Below, one piece after another: positions 8,267 through 16,649 of a stretch of DNA of 64,000 nucleotides (positions within the stretch are counted from its first letter, which is position 1; each line of letters starts with the position of its first letter). This stretch comes from Hymenobacter frigidus. GTDB lineage: Bacteria > Bacteroidota > Bacteroidia > Cytophagales > Hymenobacteraceae. The translations under genes and the position numbers were made by a program. The notes beneath the pieces were generated by a model, which ran no database searches, was not told the DNA's origin, and was given only the letters and a program-made list of their open reading frames with translations. The stretch covers positions 1 through 64,000 of the forward strand of contig NZ_BMGY01000017.1 of NCBI RefSeq assembly GCF_014640435.1, written 5' to 3'.

Positions 8267-9607
8267 TTAGGCCAGTACCGCCGCGCCGCGGTAAGCGGCG
8301 CCGGGCATGGTTGCCTCTTTGGGATGCTTCACGTGCCACTCAAACTCGTGGCGGAAGTGGCGCACGGCGGCGGCTACCGGCCACGCGGCGGCTTCGCCCA
8401 GCGGGCAGATGGTGTTGCCTTCAATTTGCTTGGCTACGCTCACAATCAGGTCGATGTCGTGCATGGAACCGTGGCCGTGTTCGAGGCGGTGCAATACTTT
8501 CTCGAGCCAGCCGGTGCCCTCACGGCAGGGCGAGCATTGCCCGCACGACTCGTGGTGGTAGAAGCGGCTGTAGTTCCAGGTGTTCTTCACGATGCACGTG
8601 GTTTCGTCCATCGCAATGAAGCCGCCCGAACCGAGCATAGTGCCCGTGATGAAGCCCCCGTCGCTCAGCGACTCGTAGGTCATCAGGCGGGGTTCGCCGG
8701 CGGCGGTTTTCAGAATCAACTCCTTAGGCAGAATTGGCACCGACGAGCCGCCGGCCACTACGGCCTTCAGGTCGCGGCCTTTCCAGATGCCGCCGCAGTA
8801 CTCATCGGAGTAAATGAATTCTTCGACCGGCACGCCCAGCTCAATTTCGTAAATGCCGGGCTTGTTGACGTGGCCGCAAGCCGAAATCAGCTTGGTGCCG
8901 GTGCTTTTGCCAACGCCGATTTTGGCGTATTCGTCGCCGCCTTCGTTCACGATAATCGGCACGGCCGCAATGGTTTCCACGTTGTTCACCACCGTGGGGC
9001 GGGCATATAGCCCCTGCACGGCCGGGAACGGCGGCTTGTTGCGCGGGTTGCCACGCTTGCCTTCCAACGATTCTAGCAACGCCGTTTCTTCGCCGCAGAT
9101 GTAAGCGCCGGCTCCGGGGTGCACGTGCAAATCGAGCGAGTAGCCCGAGCCGAGGATATTCTCGCCCAGGAAACCGGCCGCGTAAGCCTCCGCAATGGCC
9201 TTTTCCAGAATGCGCAACACGTACAACAACTCGCCGCGGATGTAGATGTAGCTGGTGCGTGCGCCCAAAGCGTAGCTGCCCGTAATCATGCCCTCAATGA
9301 GCAAGTGGGGTAGTTTCGACATCAGCTGCCGGTCCTTGAACGTGCCGGGCTCCGACTCGTCCGCGTTGCAGACGAGGTAGCGCGGCACGCCCTCCGGTTT
9401 GGCCAAAAAGCCCCACTTCATGCCGGCCGGGAATCCCGCGCCGCCGCGCCCGCGCAGACCCGACTTCTTCACTTCCTCCGTTACCTCATCGGGCGTCATC
9501 GTTTTGAGCGCCTTTTCCACGGAGCGGTAGCCGCCGTGCTTGCGGTAAACCTCAAAAGTGTTGATGCCTTCGACGTTAATGTGTTCGGTTAATAGCTTGC
9601 GTCCCAT
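8267..9607 (-). CDS. nuoF: NADH-quinone oxidoreductase subunit F
   Basis: The 446-residue NADH-dehydrogenase subunit, which binds NADH, FMN and 4Fe-4S cluster N3. It has the glycine-rich NADH/FMN site GLRGRGGAGFPAGMKWGF (about residues 51-68), the FMN region GAYICGEETALLESLEGKRG (about residues 167-186), and the cluster motif SCGQCSPCREG (about residues 345-355) with a distal Cys in GNTICPLGEAAA. ATG 9607 is used. The gene upstream in the operon is not nuoE but a coiled-coil gene. Confidence 0.98.
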   Translation of the reverse strand: MGRKLLTEHINVEGINTFEVYRKHGGYRSVEKALKTMTPDEVTEEVKKSGLRGRGGAGFPAGMKWGFLAKPEGVPRYLVCNADESEPGTFKDRQLMSKLPHLLIEGMITGSYALGARTSYIYIRGELLYVLRILEKAIAEAYAAGFLGENILGSGYSLDLHVHPGAGAYICGEETALLESLEGKRGNPRNKPPFPAVQGLYARPTVVNNVETIAAVPIIVNEGGDEYAKIGVGKSTGTKLISACGHVNKPGIYEIELGVPVEEFIYSDEYCGGIWKGRDLKAVVAGGSSVPILPKELILKTAAGEPRLMTYESLSDGGFITGTMLGSGGFIAMDETTCIVKNTWNYSRFYHHESCGQCSPCREGTGWLEKVLHRLEHGHGSMHDIDLIVSVAKQIEGNTICPLGEAAAWPVAAAVRHFRHEFEWHVKHPKEATMPGAAYRGAAVLA

Positions 9608-9618
9608 AATAATAAGCG

Positions 9619-9644
9619 TTATGCTGATGACTTATGCTGATGAC
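9619..9644. repeat. 13-bp tandem duplication
   Basis: TTATGCTGATGAC occurs twice in direct succession (9619-9631 and 9632-9644), between the nuoF start and the stop of the inserted coiled-coil gene. Confidence 0.85.
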
Positions 9645-9651
9645 TTTTAAA

Positions 9652-9960
9652 CTATTGATGCCGCTGTTCCAAACGCATCAATCGGGACTCAAAGTCTTGA
9701 TTGATAGTTTGCTGCTGGCCCAAAGCTTTACTAATGGAATAGGTCATGAATTCCATGTTGGTTTTGCTTTCTTCCTGAAAGACCGTCAGGATGTTGTTTG
9801 TGTGCTCTTGCTGTTTTAGTACGACCTCCGCAGTGCGATTCAGCGCATCTTTCATGGTTCTGATGTCGCTTTGCATCGCACGGATGCCATCCTTCATCTC
9901 ATGCATCTCGATGAGAATCTCAGAAATGATAAGCGGCAAATCCTGATTTTGGTCAGCCAT
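9652..9960 (-). CDS. small coiled-coil protein inside the nuo operon
   Basis: Unrecognised 102-residue protein starting at ATG 9960, four bases after the nuoE stop, so it should be translated from the nuo mRNA. It is rich in Glu, Gln, Met and Asn, has no cysteine and no membrane helix, and shows heptad-like spacing of hydrophobic residues over most of its length (IISEILIEMHEMKDGIRAM; later NILTVFQEE, ISKALGQQQ). A long alpha-helical coiled coil is therefore likely. Its base composition looks clearly more AT-rich than nuoE and nuoF. Canonical nuo operons have nuoE next to nuoF, so this is an insertion. A small accessory factor of complex I is possible but unproven. Confidence 0.7.
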   Translation of the reverse strand: MADQNQDLPLIISEILIEMHEMKDGIRAMQSDIRTMKDALNRTAEVVLKQQEHTNNILTVFQEESKTNMEFMTYSISKALGQQQTINQDFESRLMRLEQRHQ

Positions 9961-9964
9961 AATT

Positions 9965-10537
9965 TTAGTTATCCTGAACGGAGTTAGGCAGGCCGTTTTC
10001 TTCCCACGACAAAATGGGGCGGTGCACCAGATTCCGCAGTTCGTTGAGCATGGCATCCACTGCTTCCGGCGTGTGCAGCTGCTCATAATACTTCTCGCGC
10101 ACCTGCACGATGGGGGCGAAGCCGCAGGCGGCCAGGCACTCCACTTCTTTGAGCGTGAACACGCCGTCGGGGGAGGTTTCGCCCATTTTGGCGCCGGTGA
10201 TGCGCTCCAGGTGTTCCGTTAACTCGTCGGAGCCGCGCAGCATGCAGGGACCCGTGCGGCACACCTCCAGCACGTGTTTGCCCACCGGCTTGAGGTTGTA
10301 CATGGTGTAGAACGAGGCCACTTCGTACACTTCAATCGGCTTGATGTTCAGCGTCTCAGCCACCAAGTCCTGCACCTCGGGACTCACCCAGCCGCCAAAT
10401 TCGGCCTGTGCGATGTGCAGAATCGGCAACATGGCCGACTTGCTCCGGTCTTCCGGGTAGTGCGTGAACAGGCGCTTGATTTCCGCTTGGCCAGCGGGCG
10501 AGAATTGCAGTTTCTTGGGCGAGGTCGTCGGCTCCAT
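9965..10537 (-). CDS. nuoE: NADH-quinone oxidoreductase subunit E
   Basis: A 190-residue thioredoxin-fold subunit carrying 2Fe-2S cluster N1a of complex I. The ligands are C93 and C98 (EVCRTGPCML) and C134 and C138 (EVECLAACGF), the usual CxxxxC...CxxxC pattern. ATG 10537 is preferred over an in-frame TTG at 10555. The gene follows nuoD by about 20 bases. Confidence 0.96.
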   Translation of the reverse strand: MEPTTSPKKLQFSPAGQAEIKRLFTHYPEDRSKSAMLPILHIAQAEFGGWVSPEVQDLVAETLNIKPIEVYEVASFYTMYNLKPVGKHVLEVCRTGPCMLRGSDELTEHLERITGAKMGETSPDGVFTLKEVECLAACGFAPIVQVREKYYEQLHTPEAVDAMLNELRNLVHRPILSWEENGLPNSVQDN

Positions 10538-10558
10538 ATCAATCAGTTTCAACAAAAA

Positions 10559-11821
10559 CTAAGCGTCTAGCTCGCCGGCGATGACGTTCATGGACGAGAG
10601 AATAACAATGGCGTCCGAGAGCGTCGTGCCCACGGCCATTTCCGGATAGGCTTGATAATAAATGAAGCACGGCCGGCGGAAGTGCAGGCGGTAGGGCGTG
10701 CGGCCACCGTCCGAAACCAGGTAGAAACCCAGTTCGCCGTTGCCGCCTTCCACCGAGTGGTACACCTCGCCCACGGGGGCGTCGATTTCACCCATCACGA
10801 TTTTGAAGTGGTAAATCAGCGCCTCCATGTTCTTGTACACGTCCGGCTTGGTGGGCAGGTAGTAGTGCGGTGCATCGGCGTGGTAGGGGCCTTCGGGCAG
10901 GTTATTGAGGGCCTGTGTGATGATGCGCAGGCTCTGCCAGATTTCCTCGTTGCGCACGATGAATCGGTCGTACGTATCGCCGTTGGTGCCCACCGGAATG
11001 TCGAACTCGAAGTCCTCGTAGCTCGAGTACGGGTTCATGGCGCGCACGTCGTAGTCGACGCCCGCGGCCCGCAGGTTGGGACCGGTGAAGCCGTAGTTCA
11101 ACGCTTTTTCGGCCGAAATCGGGCCTACGTTCACCACGCGGTCCATGAAAATGCGGTTGCGGTTGAATAGGGATTCGAACTCTTTCATCACCACCGGGAA
11201 GCTTTTGAGCCAGGCCCGAAGTTTATCGAGCGCCACCGGGCTCATGTCGCGCTCCATGCCGCCCACACGGCCCATGTTGGTGGTGAGGCGGGCGCCGCAC
11301 ACCTCCTCGTAGATTTCATAGACTTTCTCCCGTTCTTGAAACAGGTAGAGAAAGCCAGTAAACGCGCCTGTATCCACACCCAGGATGGAGTTACAAATAA
11401 GGTGGTCGGTAATACGGGCCAACTCCATCATAATCACGCGGATGTACTGCGCCCGCTTGGGTACCGTCACGCCGAGCAGCTTCTCCACCGTCATGTGCCA
11501 GCCCAGGTTGTTGATGGGCGACGAACAGTAGTTCATCCGGTCGGTCAGCGTCGTGATTTGGTAAAACGGCCGGCGCTCGGCAATCTTCTCAAACGCGCGG
11601 TGGATGTAGCCGATGGTGGGCACGCCGGACACAATCCGCTCGCCATCCATTTGCAGGATGTTCTGGAAAATGCCGTGCGTGGCCGGGTGCGTCGGACCCA
11701 GGTTCAGCGTCGTCAGCTCCTGGCTGAAGTCGTTGAGCAGGGGCATGAGTTGGCCGTGGCGCTGGGCGGCGGCCTCTTCAATGATTTTATGGGTGCCCGC
11801 CAGGGCGTCGTTTACTGCCAT
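10559..11821 (-). CDS. nuoD: NADH-quinone oxidoreductase subunit D
   Basis: A 420-residue 49-kDa-type subunit that, with NuoB and NuoH, forms the quinone site. The conserved N-terminal GPTHPATHG lies at about residues 42-50, followed by the helix with RAFEKIAERRPFYQ, and then YSSYEDFEFDIPVG. The C-terminal region GGRTPYRLHFRRPCF is the remnant of the hydrogenase large-subunit core. NuoC and NuoD are separate, not fused. ATG 11821 is used. Confidence 0.98.
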   Translation of the reverse strand: MAVNDALAGTHKIIEEAAAQRHGQLMPLLNDFSQELTTLNLGPTHPATHGIFQNILQMDGERIVSGVPTIGYIHRAFEKIAERRPFYQITTLTDRMNYCSSPINNLGWHMTVEKLLGVTVPKRAQYIRVIMMELARITDHLICNSILGVDTGAFTGFLYLFQEREKVYEIYEEVCGARLTTNMGRVGGMERDMSPVALDKLRAWLKSFPVVMKEFESLFNRNRIFMDRVVNVGPISAEKALNYGFTGPNLRAAGVDYDVRAMNPYSSYEDFEFDIPVGTNGDTYDRFIVRNEEIWQSLRIITQALNNLPEGPYHADAPHYYLPTKPDVYKNMEALIYHFKIVMGEIDAPVGEVYHSVEGGNGELGFYLVSDGGRTPYRLHFRRPCFIYYQAYPEMAVGTTLSDAIVILSSMNVIAGELDA

Positions 11822-11839
11822 GATAAGGGTATCAGGGGC

Positions 11840-12400
11840 CTAGCGGCCGAAAAACAGGTCGGTTTTGTCTTCGCGGGTACCATCCTCCAGCGGGTATTGC
11901 TTCCGCATGGGGTGGTAGTCCATGTCCTCCACGTTGAGGATGCGAATCAGATTGGGGTGGCCGGTAAAAATGACGCCGTAGAAGTCGTAGGCCTCGCGCT
12001 CCATCCAGTTGGCGGCGGCGTAGAGGTTGCTCAAGGTCGGCACCACCGGGTCGGCCACGGGGAAGAAGATTTTCAGGCGCAGCCGGATGTTCTGGGTCAG
12101 GCTGTGCAGGTGGTAAATCATGCCCAGCTCCTTGCCTTCGTTCTCCGGGTAGTTGATGCCGCACATCGTGGTCAGGAAATTCAGCTTGATTTCCTGGTCC
12201 TGCTGCAAGCCGGCAATAACGCCGTGGATGTGCTCCCGCGTGGTGGTCACCGAAAGCAGGCCGTACTGCTCTTCCACGTCAGTGAAAGTGGCCTCGCCAA
12301 ACAAACGGTGCAACAGCGCCAGCACCCGCGCATTCTGGACCTTTACCGGGTCTTCGGCAACAGCAACTTCGGGCGCGGCGGCAGATTCCTGTGGAGTCAT
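11840..12400 (-). CDS. nuoC: NADH-quinone oxidoreductase subunit C
   Basis: A 186-residue 30-kDa subunit of the peripheral arm of complex I. The signature is seen as WMEREAYDFYGVIFTGHPNL (about residues 131-150), corresponding to the ERExxDxfGixFxGHP pattern. It ends at RREDKTDLFFGR-like residues, the usual C-terminus. The N-terminus has a short Ala/Glu-rich extension. It sits 18 bases before nuoD. Confidence 0.96.
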   Translation of the reverse strand: MTPQESAAAPEVAVAEDPVKVQNARVLALLHRLFGEATFTDVEEQYGLLSVTTTREHIHGVIAGLQQDQEIKLNFLTTMCGINYPENEGKELGMIYHLHSLTQNIRLRLKIFFPVADPVVPTLSNLYAAANWMEREAYDFYGVIFTGHPNLIRILNVEDMDYHPMRKQYPLEDGTREDKTDLFFGR

Positions 12401-12415
12401 TCGGGAAGGGGTAGC

Positions 12416-12973
12416 TTATTTGATGTTGTAAGACTCCAGCAAGGCCTGGTATTCGGGGGCGTTGCGGCGGCGCATGGATTCGTTGCGGGCCAAGTCCTGC
12501 ACGCGCATCAGGCCATCGATGACTTGCTCAGGGCGGGGCGGACAGCCGGGCACGTACACGTCGACCGGGATGATGCGGTCGATGCCCTGCAGCACCGAAT
12601 ACGAATCGAAAATGCCGCCCGAACAGGCGCAGGCGCCCATGGCCAGTACCCAGCGGGGCTCAGCCATTTGCTCGTACACCTGCTTCACAATGGGGGCCAT
12701 TTTCTTGGCAATGGTGCCCATCACCATGAGCAAATCGGCCTGGCGAGGGGAGAAGCTGGGCCGCTCGGAGCCGAAGCGCGAAATGTCGTAGTGCGAGCCC
12801 ATGGTAGCCATGAACTCGATGCCGCAGCAGGAGGTGGCGAAGGGCAAGGGCCAGAGCGAATTGGCGCGGGCCATGCCCACTACTTTTTCCAGCGAAGTGG
12901 CAAAGAAGCCGGCGCCTTCAACGCCTTCGGGGGCTTCAACCGTTTTAATTTCCGGAACGCGGGTATCCATCAT
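12416..12973 (-). CDS. nuoB: NADH-quinone oxidoreductase subunit B
   Basis: A 185-residue subunit carrying the terminal 4Fe-4S cluster N2. The ligands are visible as the tandem pair C49/C50 (SCCGIEF), C115 (GACACSGG) and C144 (VPGCPPRPE). The 65-residue spacing between the second and third ligand matches other NuoB proteins. Two ATGs in a row (12973 and 12970) make the exact start uncertain by one codon. Confidence 0.98.
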   Translation of the reverse strand: MMDTRVPEIKTVEAPEGVEGAGFFATSLEKVVGMARANSLWPLPFATSCCGIEFMATMGSHYDISRFGSERPSFSPRQADLLMVMGTIAKKMAPIVKQVYEQMAEPRWVLAMGACACSGGIFDSYSVLQGIDRIIPVDVYVPGCPPRPEQVIDGLMRVQDLARNESMRRRNAPEYQALLESYNIK

Positions 12974-13043
12974 ATAAAAGTCAGATTTGGAGGCCTATCA
13001 GCTTAGTAACCAACACCAGCCAAGCGGCAAAAGTTTGCCTAAA

Positions 13044-13436
13044 TCAGGCCTCATTCCAACGTAGAATGCCTTTTTTGATGATATACAGAAAGCCCGCCAG
13101 CAGGAAGAACATGAATAGCACCATGGTAATAAAACCGTCGTTGCCCAGGGCCCGGAAGTTCACCGCCCATGGGTACATGAAAATGACTTCCACGTCGAAC
13201 AGCACGAATACGATGGCCGTGAGGAAGTACTTCACCGAAATCGGCGTCCGGGCGTTGCCCACCGATTCGATACCGCACTCGAAGGAGGCATTCTTCACCG
13301 CGCTGGTGCGCTTGGGCCCCACAAGGTGCGAGACAATCATGGCAAAGGCCACGAAAGCCAGCGCCAGCCCGAATTGAATGAGAATGGGCAGGTAATCGGA
13401 AGGCTGATAATTGGCAGCCGGCAGGACTAATAACAT
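13044..13436 (-). CDS. nuoA: NADH-quinone oxidoreductase subunit A
   Basis: A 130-residue membrane subunit with three transmembrane helices. The loop cysteine region ASFECGIESVGNARTPISVKY (about residues 50-70) is the NuoA/ND3 signature, which takes part in quinone-site gating. It is the first gene of the operon. ATG 13436 lies 45 bases after a promoter-like element. Confidence 0.96.
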   Translation of the reverse strand: MLLVLPAANYQPSDYLPILIQFGLALAFVAFAMIVSHLVGPKRTSAVKNASFECGIESVGNARTPISVKYFLTAIVFVLFDVEVIFMYPWAVNFRALGNDGFITMVLFMFFLLAGFLYIIKKGILRWNEA

Positions 13437-13480
13437 AACAGTCAGATTAGTGGTAGCGATGCCCTACGGGCGTTGAAGGG

Positions 13481-13511
13481 CAAAGGTAGCGCCCACAGGG
13501 TTGGGGCGCAA
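13481..13511 (-). promoter_or_regulatory. probable promoter of the nuo operon
   Basis: On the minus strand, ATTG (13512-13509), 20 bases, then TACCTTTG (13488-13481). This fits the Bacteroidota TTG/TAnnTTTG promoter and lies 45 bases before the nuoA ATG. Confidence 0.6.
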
Positions 13512-13565
13512 TGTTGGCAGTGCCTTGCGGCTTTGCGGGGTATCTTTGGTTTTAAGCAGGAAATC

Positions 13566-14168
13566 ATGGAGCAGGAAAAATTCACCACCAAGCGCTACAC
13601 GGTGGCCGAGTACATGGCGCTCGAAATGCGGAGTGACTTCCGGCATGAATTTTTTGAGGGCGAGGTGTTTGCGATGGCCGGGGCTTCCATTCGGCACAAC
13701 TTGCTAATTGGAAACTGTTACTTAGCGTTACGAACGGGGCTGCGGGGTTCAACCTGCCGGGTTTTGACCGAAAGTGTGCAATTAGCGGTTGACCACGGCC
13801 GATACTATAATTACCCCGACGTAGCGGTTACCTGCGCACCGGCTGACTTACTGGCCGAGCGCACGATAGAGTCGCCCGTTCTACTAATTGAAGTCCTGTC
13901 AAAATCAACTGCCAATCGCGACCGAAGCTGGAAGTTCAATCAGTACAAGCAGTTGCCTTCGTTGCAGCATTACCTGCTGGTTTCGCAAACCACCTGCCTC
14001 GTGGAATGGTACCGTCGCGAAGAAAGCGGAGTTTGGTCCTTCACGCCCCTGACGTTGTTTACCGACGAGCTATTCATCCCCGAGCTGGGCACGACCCTGT
14101 GCTTGCAGGATATCTACGAGGACGCGGGCGTCACGCAGATGACAATTCATCCGGACCCGGAAGAATAG
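13566..14168 (+). CDS. Uma2 family (PD-(D/E)XK-like) endonuclease
   Basis: A 200-residue protein starting at ATG 13566. The N-terminal pattern MEQEKFTTKRYTVAEYMALE, the FRHEFFEGEVFAMAG segment (about residues 25-39), YPDVAVTC (about residues 80-87, the metal-binding Asp) and PVLLIEVLSKST (about residues 100-111, the E-x-K-like position) are those of Uma2/DUF820 proteins, a restriction-nuclease-like fold of unknown role. It is a single gene, more AT-rich than its neighbours, divergent from nuoA and followed by a strong terminator. Uma2 genes spread often by transfer. Confidence 0.88.
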   Translation: MEQEKFTTKRYTVAEYMALEMRSDFRHEFFEGEVFAMAGASIRHNLLIGNCYLALRTGLRGSTCRVLTESVQLAVDHGRYYNYPDVAVTCAPADLLAERTIESPVLLIEVLSKSTANRDRSWKFNQYKQLPSLQHYLLVSQTTCLVEWYRREESGVWSFTPLTLFTDELFIPELGTTLCLQDIYEDAGVTQMTIHPDPEE

Positions 14169-14172
14169 CAAA

Positions 14173-14204
14173 AAGGCCCGCTTCATTTCGGAAGCGGGCC
14201 TTTG
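14173..14204. terminator. bidirectional intrinsic terminator
   Basis: A 13-bp perfect stem AAAGGCCCGCTTC / GAAGCGGGCCTTT with a 6-base loop, between the convergent Uma2 gene and pruA. Confidence 0.85.
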
Positions 14205-14207
14205 CGG

Positions 14208-15872
14208 TTACAAGCCTTTGTCGCGGTTCAAATCCTCGGCCGGCTCCGAGCCTAGGAAGGGGTAGCGGTAGTCCGTCACGGGCACGAAGGTTTCCTTGAT
14301 GGCGCGGGGCGACACCCAGCGCAGCAGGTTCAGCAAGGAGCCGGCTTTGTCGTTGGTGCCGGAGGCGCGGGCGCCGCCGAAGGGCTGCTGGCCCACCACG
14401 GCCCCGGTGGGCTTGTCGTTGATGTAGAAGTTGCCGGCCGCGTGCACCAGCTTCTTGGAGGCGAGGTCGATGGCGTACCGGTCTTGCGAGAACACCGCGC
14501 CGGTGAGAGCGTAGGGCGAGGTGGTATCGACCAGCTCCAGCACTTCCTCAAACTTGTCGGCGTCGTAAATGTGCACCGTGAGTACGGGGCCGAACAGCTC
14601 CTCGCACATCGTCACGTATTTCGGGTCCTTGGTCACGATGACGGTGGGCTCGATGAAGTAGCCTTTTGACTTATCGTAGCCGCCGCCCGCAATGATTTCG
14701 GCGTTCGGGTCGGCCTTCGCGCCGTCGATGTACTTGGCCAGCTTGTCGAATGAGGCCTCGGTGATAACGGCATTGATGAAGTTGGAGAAGTCTTCCACGT
14801 CGCCCATTTTGAACGAGGCAAGGTCTTCCTTCACGTAGCCCAGGATTTCATCGGCGAGGTTGGACGGCAGGTACACGCGGGAAGCGGCCGAGCATTTTTG
14901 GCCCTGGAACTCGAACGCGCCGCGGCTCATGCCTACGGCCACGGCTTTGGCGTGAGCGGTGTGGTGGGCGAGGATAAAGTCCTTGCCACCGGTTTCGCCC
15001 ACAATGCGCGGGTAGGATTTGTAGCTGGCGATGTTTTGGCCGATAGTTTTCCAGATGTTCTGGAACACGCCGGTGGAGCCGGTGAAATGAATGCCGGCGA
15101 AGTCGCGGTGTGCGAAGATGACGTCGCCGGCCGTGGGGCCGTCCACGTACACGAGGTTAATTACGCCGTCGGGCACGCCGGCTTCCTTGAACAGCTCCAT
15201 CAGCACCTGGGCCGAATAGATTTGGGTGTTGGCGGGTTTCCACACCACCACGTTGCCCATCATCGCGGCCGACGACGGCAGGTTGCCGGCGATGGACGTG
15301 AAGTTGAACGGCGTGAGGGCGAACACGAAGCCTTCGAGCGGGCGGTGCTCCAAGCGGTTCCACATGCCGGGCAAGCTCTCGGGCTGCTGCTTGTAGATTT
15401 CCTGCATGAAGTGCACGTTGAACCGGAAAAAGTCAATCAGCTCGCAGGCAGCGTCGATTTCGGCCTGGAAGGCATTCTTGCTCTGGCCCAGCATGGTGGC
15501 CGCGTTGATGCGGGCGCGGTAGGGGCCGGCCAGCAGGTCGGCGGCTTTGAGGAAGATGGCGGCGCGGTGCTCCCAGGGCATTTCGGCCCAGGCCGGGCGG
15601 GCGGCCAGCGCGGCTTCAATGGCCAACGTCACGTGGCTGGCGTTGCCGGCGTGGAAATGGCCGATGGTGCGCTGGTGGTCGTGCGGCGGGCTGATGCGCT
15701 GGGTCTTGCCGGTGCGCACTTCCTGGCCGTTGATATACATGGGAATGTCCAGCTCCTGCCCGCGCAGGCTCTTAAGCTGCTGCTGCAGCTCCAACTTCTC
15801 TTTGGAGCCGGGCGCGTAGCCTTTCACGGGTTCGTTGATGGGGACTGGGACGTTGAAAAAGCCGTTGGCCAT
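14208..15872 (-). CDS. pruA: L-glutamate gamma-semialdehyde (P5C) dehydrogenase
   Basis: A 554-residue aldehyde dehydrogenase of the delta-1-pyrroline-5-carboxylate type, oxidising glutamate semialdehyde to glutamate with NAD+ in proline breakdown. Visible signatures: the N-terminal NEPVKGYAPGSKEK typical of eukaryote-like P5CDH, the cofactor region TPFNFTSIAGNLPSSAAMMG (about residues 189-208), the VGETGGKDF glutamate loop, and the catalytic cysteine in EFQGQKCSAASRVY (about residue 324). The length matches the P5CDH class rather than shorter generic ALDHs. No proline dehydrogenase gene is adjacent. A TACCTTTG box lies at 15923-15916 upstream, without a clear -33 partner. Confidence 0.96.
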   Translation of the reverse strand: MANGFFNVPVPINEPVKGYAPGSKEKLELQQQLKSLRGQELDIPMYINGQEVRTGKTQRISPPHDHQRTIGHFHAGNASHVTLAIEAALAARPAWAEMPWEHRAAIFLKAADLLAGPYRARINAATMLGQSKNAFQAEIDAACELIDFFRFNVHFMQEIYKQQPESLPGMWNRLEHRPLEGFVFALTPFNFTSIAGNLPSSAAMMGNVVVWKPANTQIYSAQVLMELFKEAGVPDGVINLVYVDGPTAGDVIFAHRDFAGIHFTGSTGVFQNIWKTIGQNIASYKSYPRIVGETGGKDFILAHHTAHAKAVAVGMSRGAFEFQGQKCSAASRVYLPSNLADEILGYVKEDLASFKMGDVEDFSNFINAVITEASFDKLAKYIDGAKADPNAEIIAGGGYDKSKGYFIEPTVIVTKDPKYVTMCEELFGPVLTVHIYDADKFEEVLELVDTTSPYALTGAVFSQDRYAIDLASKKLVHAAGNFYINDKPTGAVVGQQPFGGARASGTNDKAGSLLNLLRWVSPRAIKETFVPVTDYRYPFLGSEPAEDLNRDKGL

Positions 15873-15932
15873 GGGTTGCTAATTAGGTGGTGGTGGGAGT
15901 TTTGGTGCGACGGGGCAAAGGTAAAAGGAATC

Positions 15933-16481
15933 TTAGAGCAGCCCCAGCAACTCCCGTACCTGCCGCGTGAGGTCATCGCGCGAACCATTGTTCTGGATGG
16001 TGGCGGCGAAGTGCGGGTAGTCGTCCAGGGCCGTTTCGCTGGGGTGGTTGTCGTCGCGGGTGCCGTCGCCGCGCTGGTGGAGCGGGTCGCCTTCCACGCG
16101 CAGCATCAAGCCGCCGCGGGCCCGGATGGGGTCGGCTTCGTTGGCAAAGCGCACGTCGGGCACCAGTACGAAGGCGTCGGGCGGGAGCGCGGCCAGAAAG
16201 GCATCGACCCAAACCAGCGGCTCCCATACGCGCAGGGCCTGGCCAACTTGCTGCAGCATTTCGCCCCGGGTGCGCTTGAAGGTGGGCACCAGCTCGGCCT
16301 TGCCGCGCTGCGTGTAGTAGGGGGCCACCTCCTCGCCCGTGAGGGCGGCACAAACTGACTTGATGGAATCGCCGAAGGAGCGAATCTGCCAGATGCGTTG
16401 GGGCTGCAGCTGCTGGATGAGCCGGGCCACGGTGTCTTTGCCGCTGCCCCGGCGGCCGGATAAGCCAATGAGGTGTACCAT
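15933..16481 (-). CDS. P-loop deoxynucleotide monophosphate kinase-like protein
   Basis: A 182-residue protein. ATG 16481 starts MVHLIGLSGRRGSGKDT with a Walker A motif at residues 6-14. Later come the VPDVRFANEADPIRARGG segment (about residues 111-128) and DDNHPSETALDDY (about residues 147-159); the HPSE element recurs in dNMP-kinase-like proteins of the phage T4 gene-1 type. It probably phosphorylates a (deoxy)nucleotide, with substrate unknown. The longer open frame upstream to 16580 is a translation of a palindromic repeat and is discarded. Confidence 0.75.
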   Translation of the reverse strand: MVHLIGLSGRRGSGKDTVARLIQQLQPQRIWQIRSFGDSIKSVCAALTGEEVAPYYTQRGKAELVPTFKRTRGEMLQQVGQALRVWEPLVWVDAFLAALPPDAFVLVPDVRFANEADPIRARGGLMLRVEGDPLHQRGDGTRDDNHPSETALDDYPHFAATIQNNGSRDDLTRQVRELLGLL

Positions 16482-16498
16482 GGTTTGGGAATAAAATA

Positions 16499-16633
16499 GA
16501 ACGTCATGCCGAGCATTCTGCGCATTAAGCAGAGACCGAGGCATCTCGCGTGCTTCGCTCAACGGTTGGATTACTGCCACACGCGAGATACTTCGGTCTC
16601 TGCTTAATGCGCAGAATGCTCGGCATGACGTTC
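16499..16633. repeat. REP-like element, long-armed variant
   Basis: The outer ends GAACGTCATGCCGAGC and their inverse are shared with the family. The arms are extended to about 54 bases (16499-16552 and 16579-16633) by an extra segment, ATTCTGCGCATTAAGCAGAG, that the other copies lack. Arm match is near perfect. Confidence 0.85.
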
Positions 16634-16649
16634 GGGTTATTCTGACTTC

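Noticed and set aside
11336..13006. A 556-codon open frame on the plus strand
   Set aside because: It is antisense to nuoD, nuoC and nuoB, whose motifs are unambiguous. The His/Val/Gly-rich composition is typical of shadow frames in GC-rich DNA.
14898..16358. A 486-codon plus-strand frame
   Set aside because: It runs antisense across pruA and the kinase-like gene, with no recognisable motifs.
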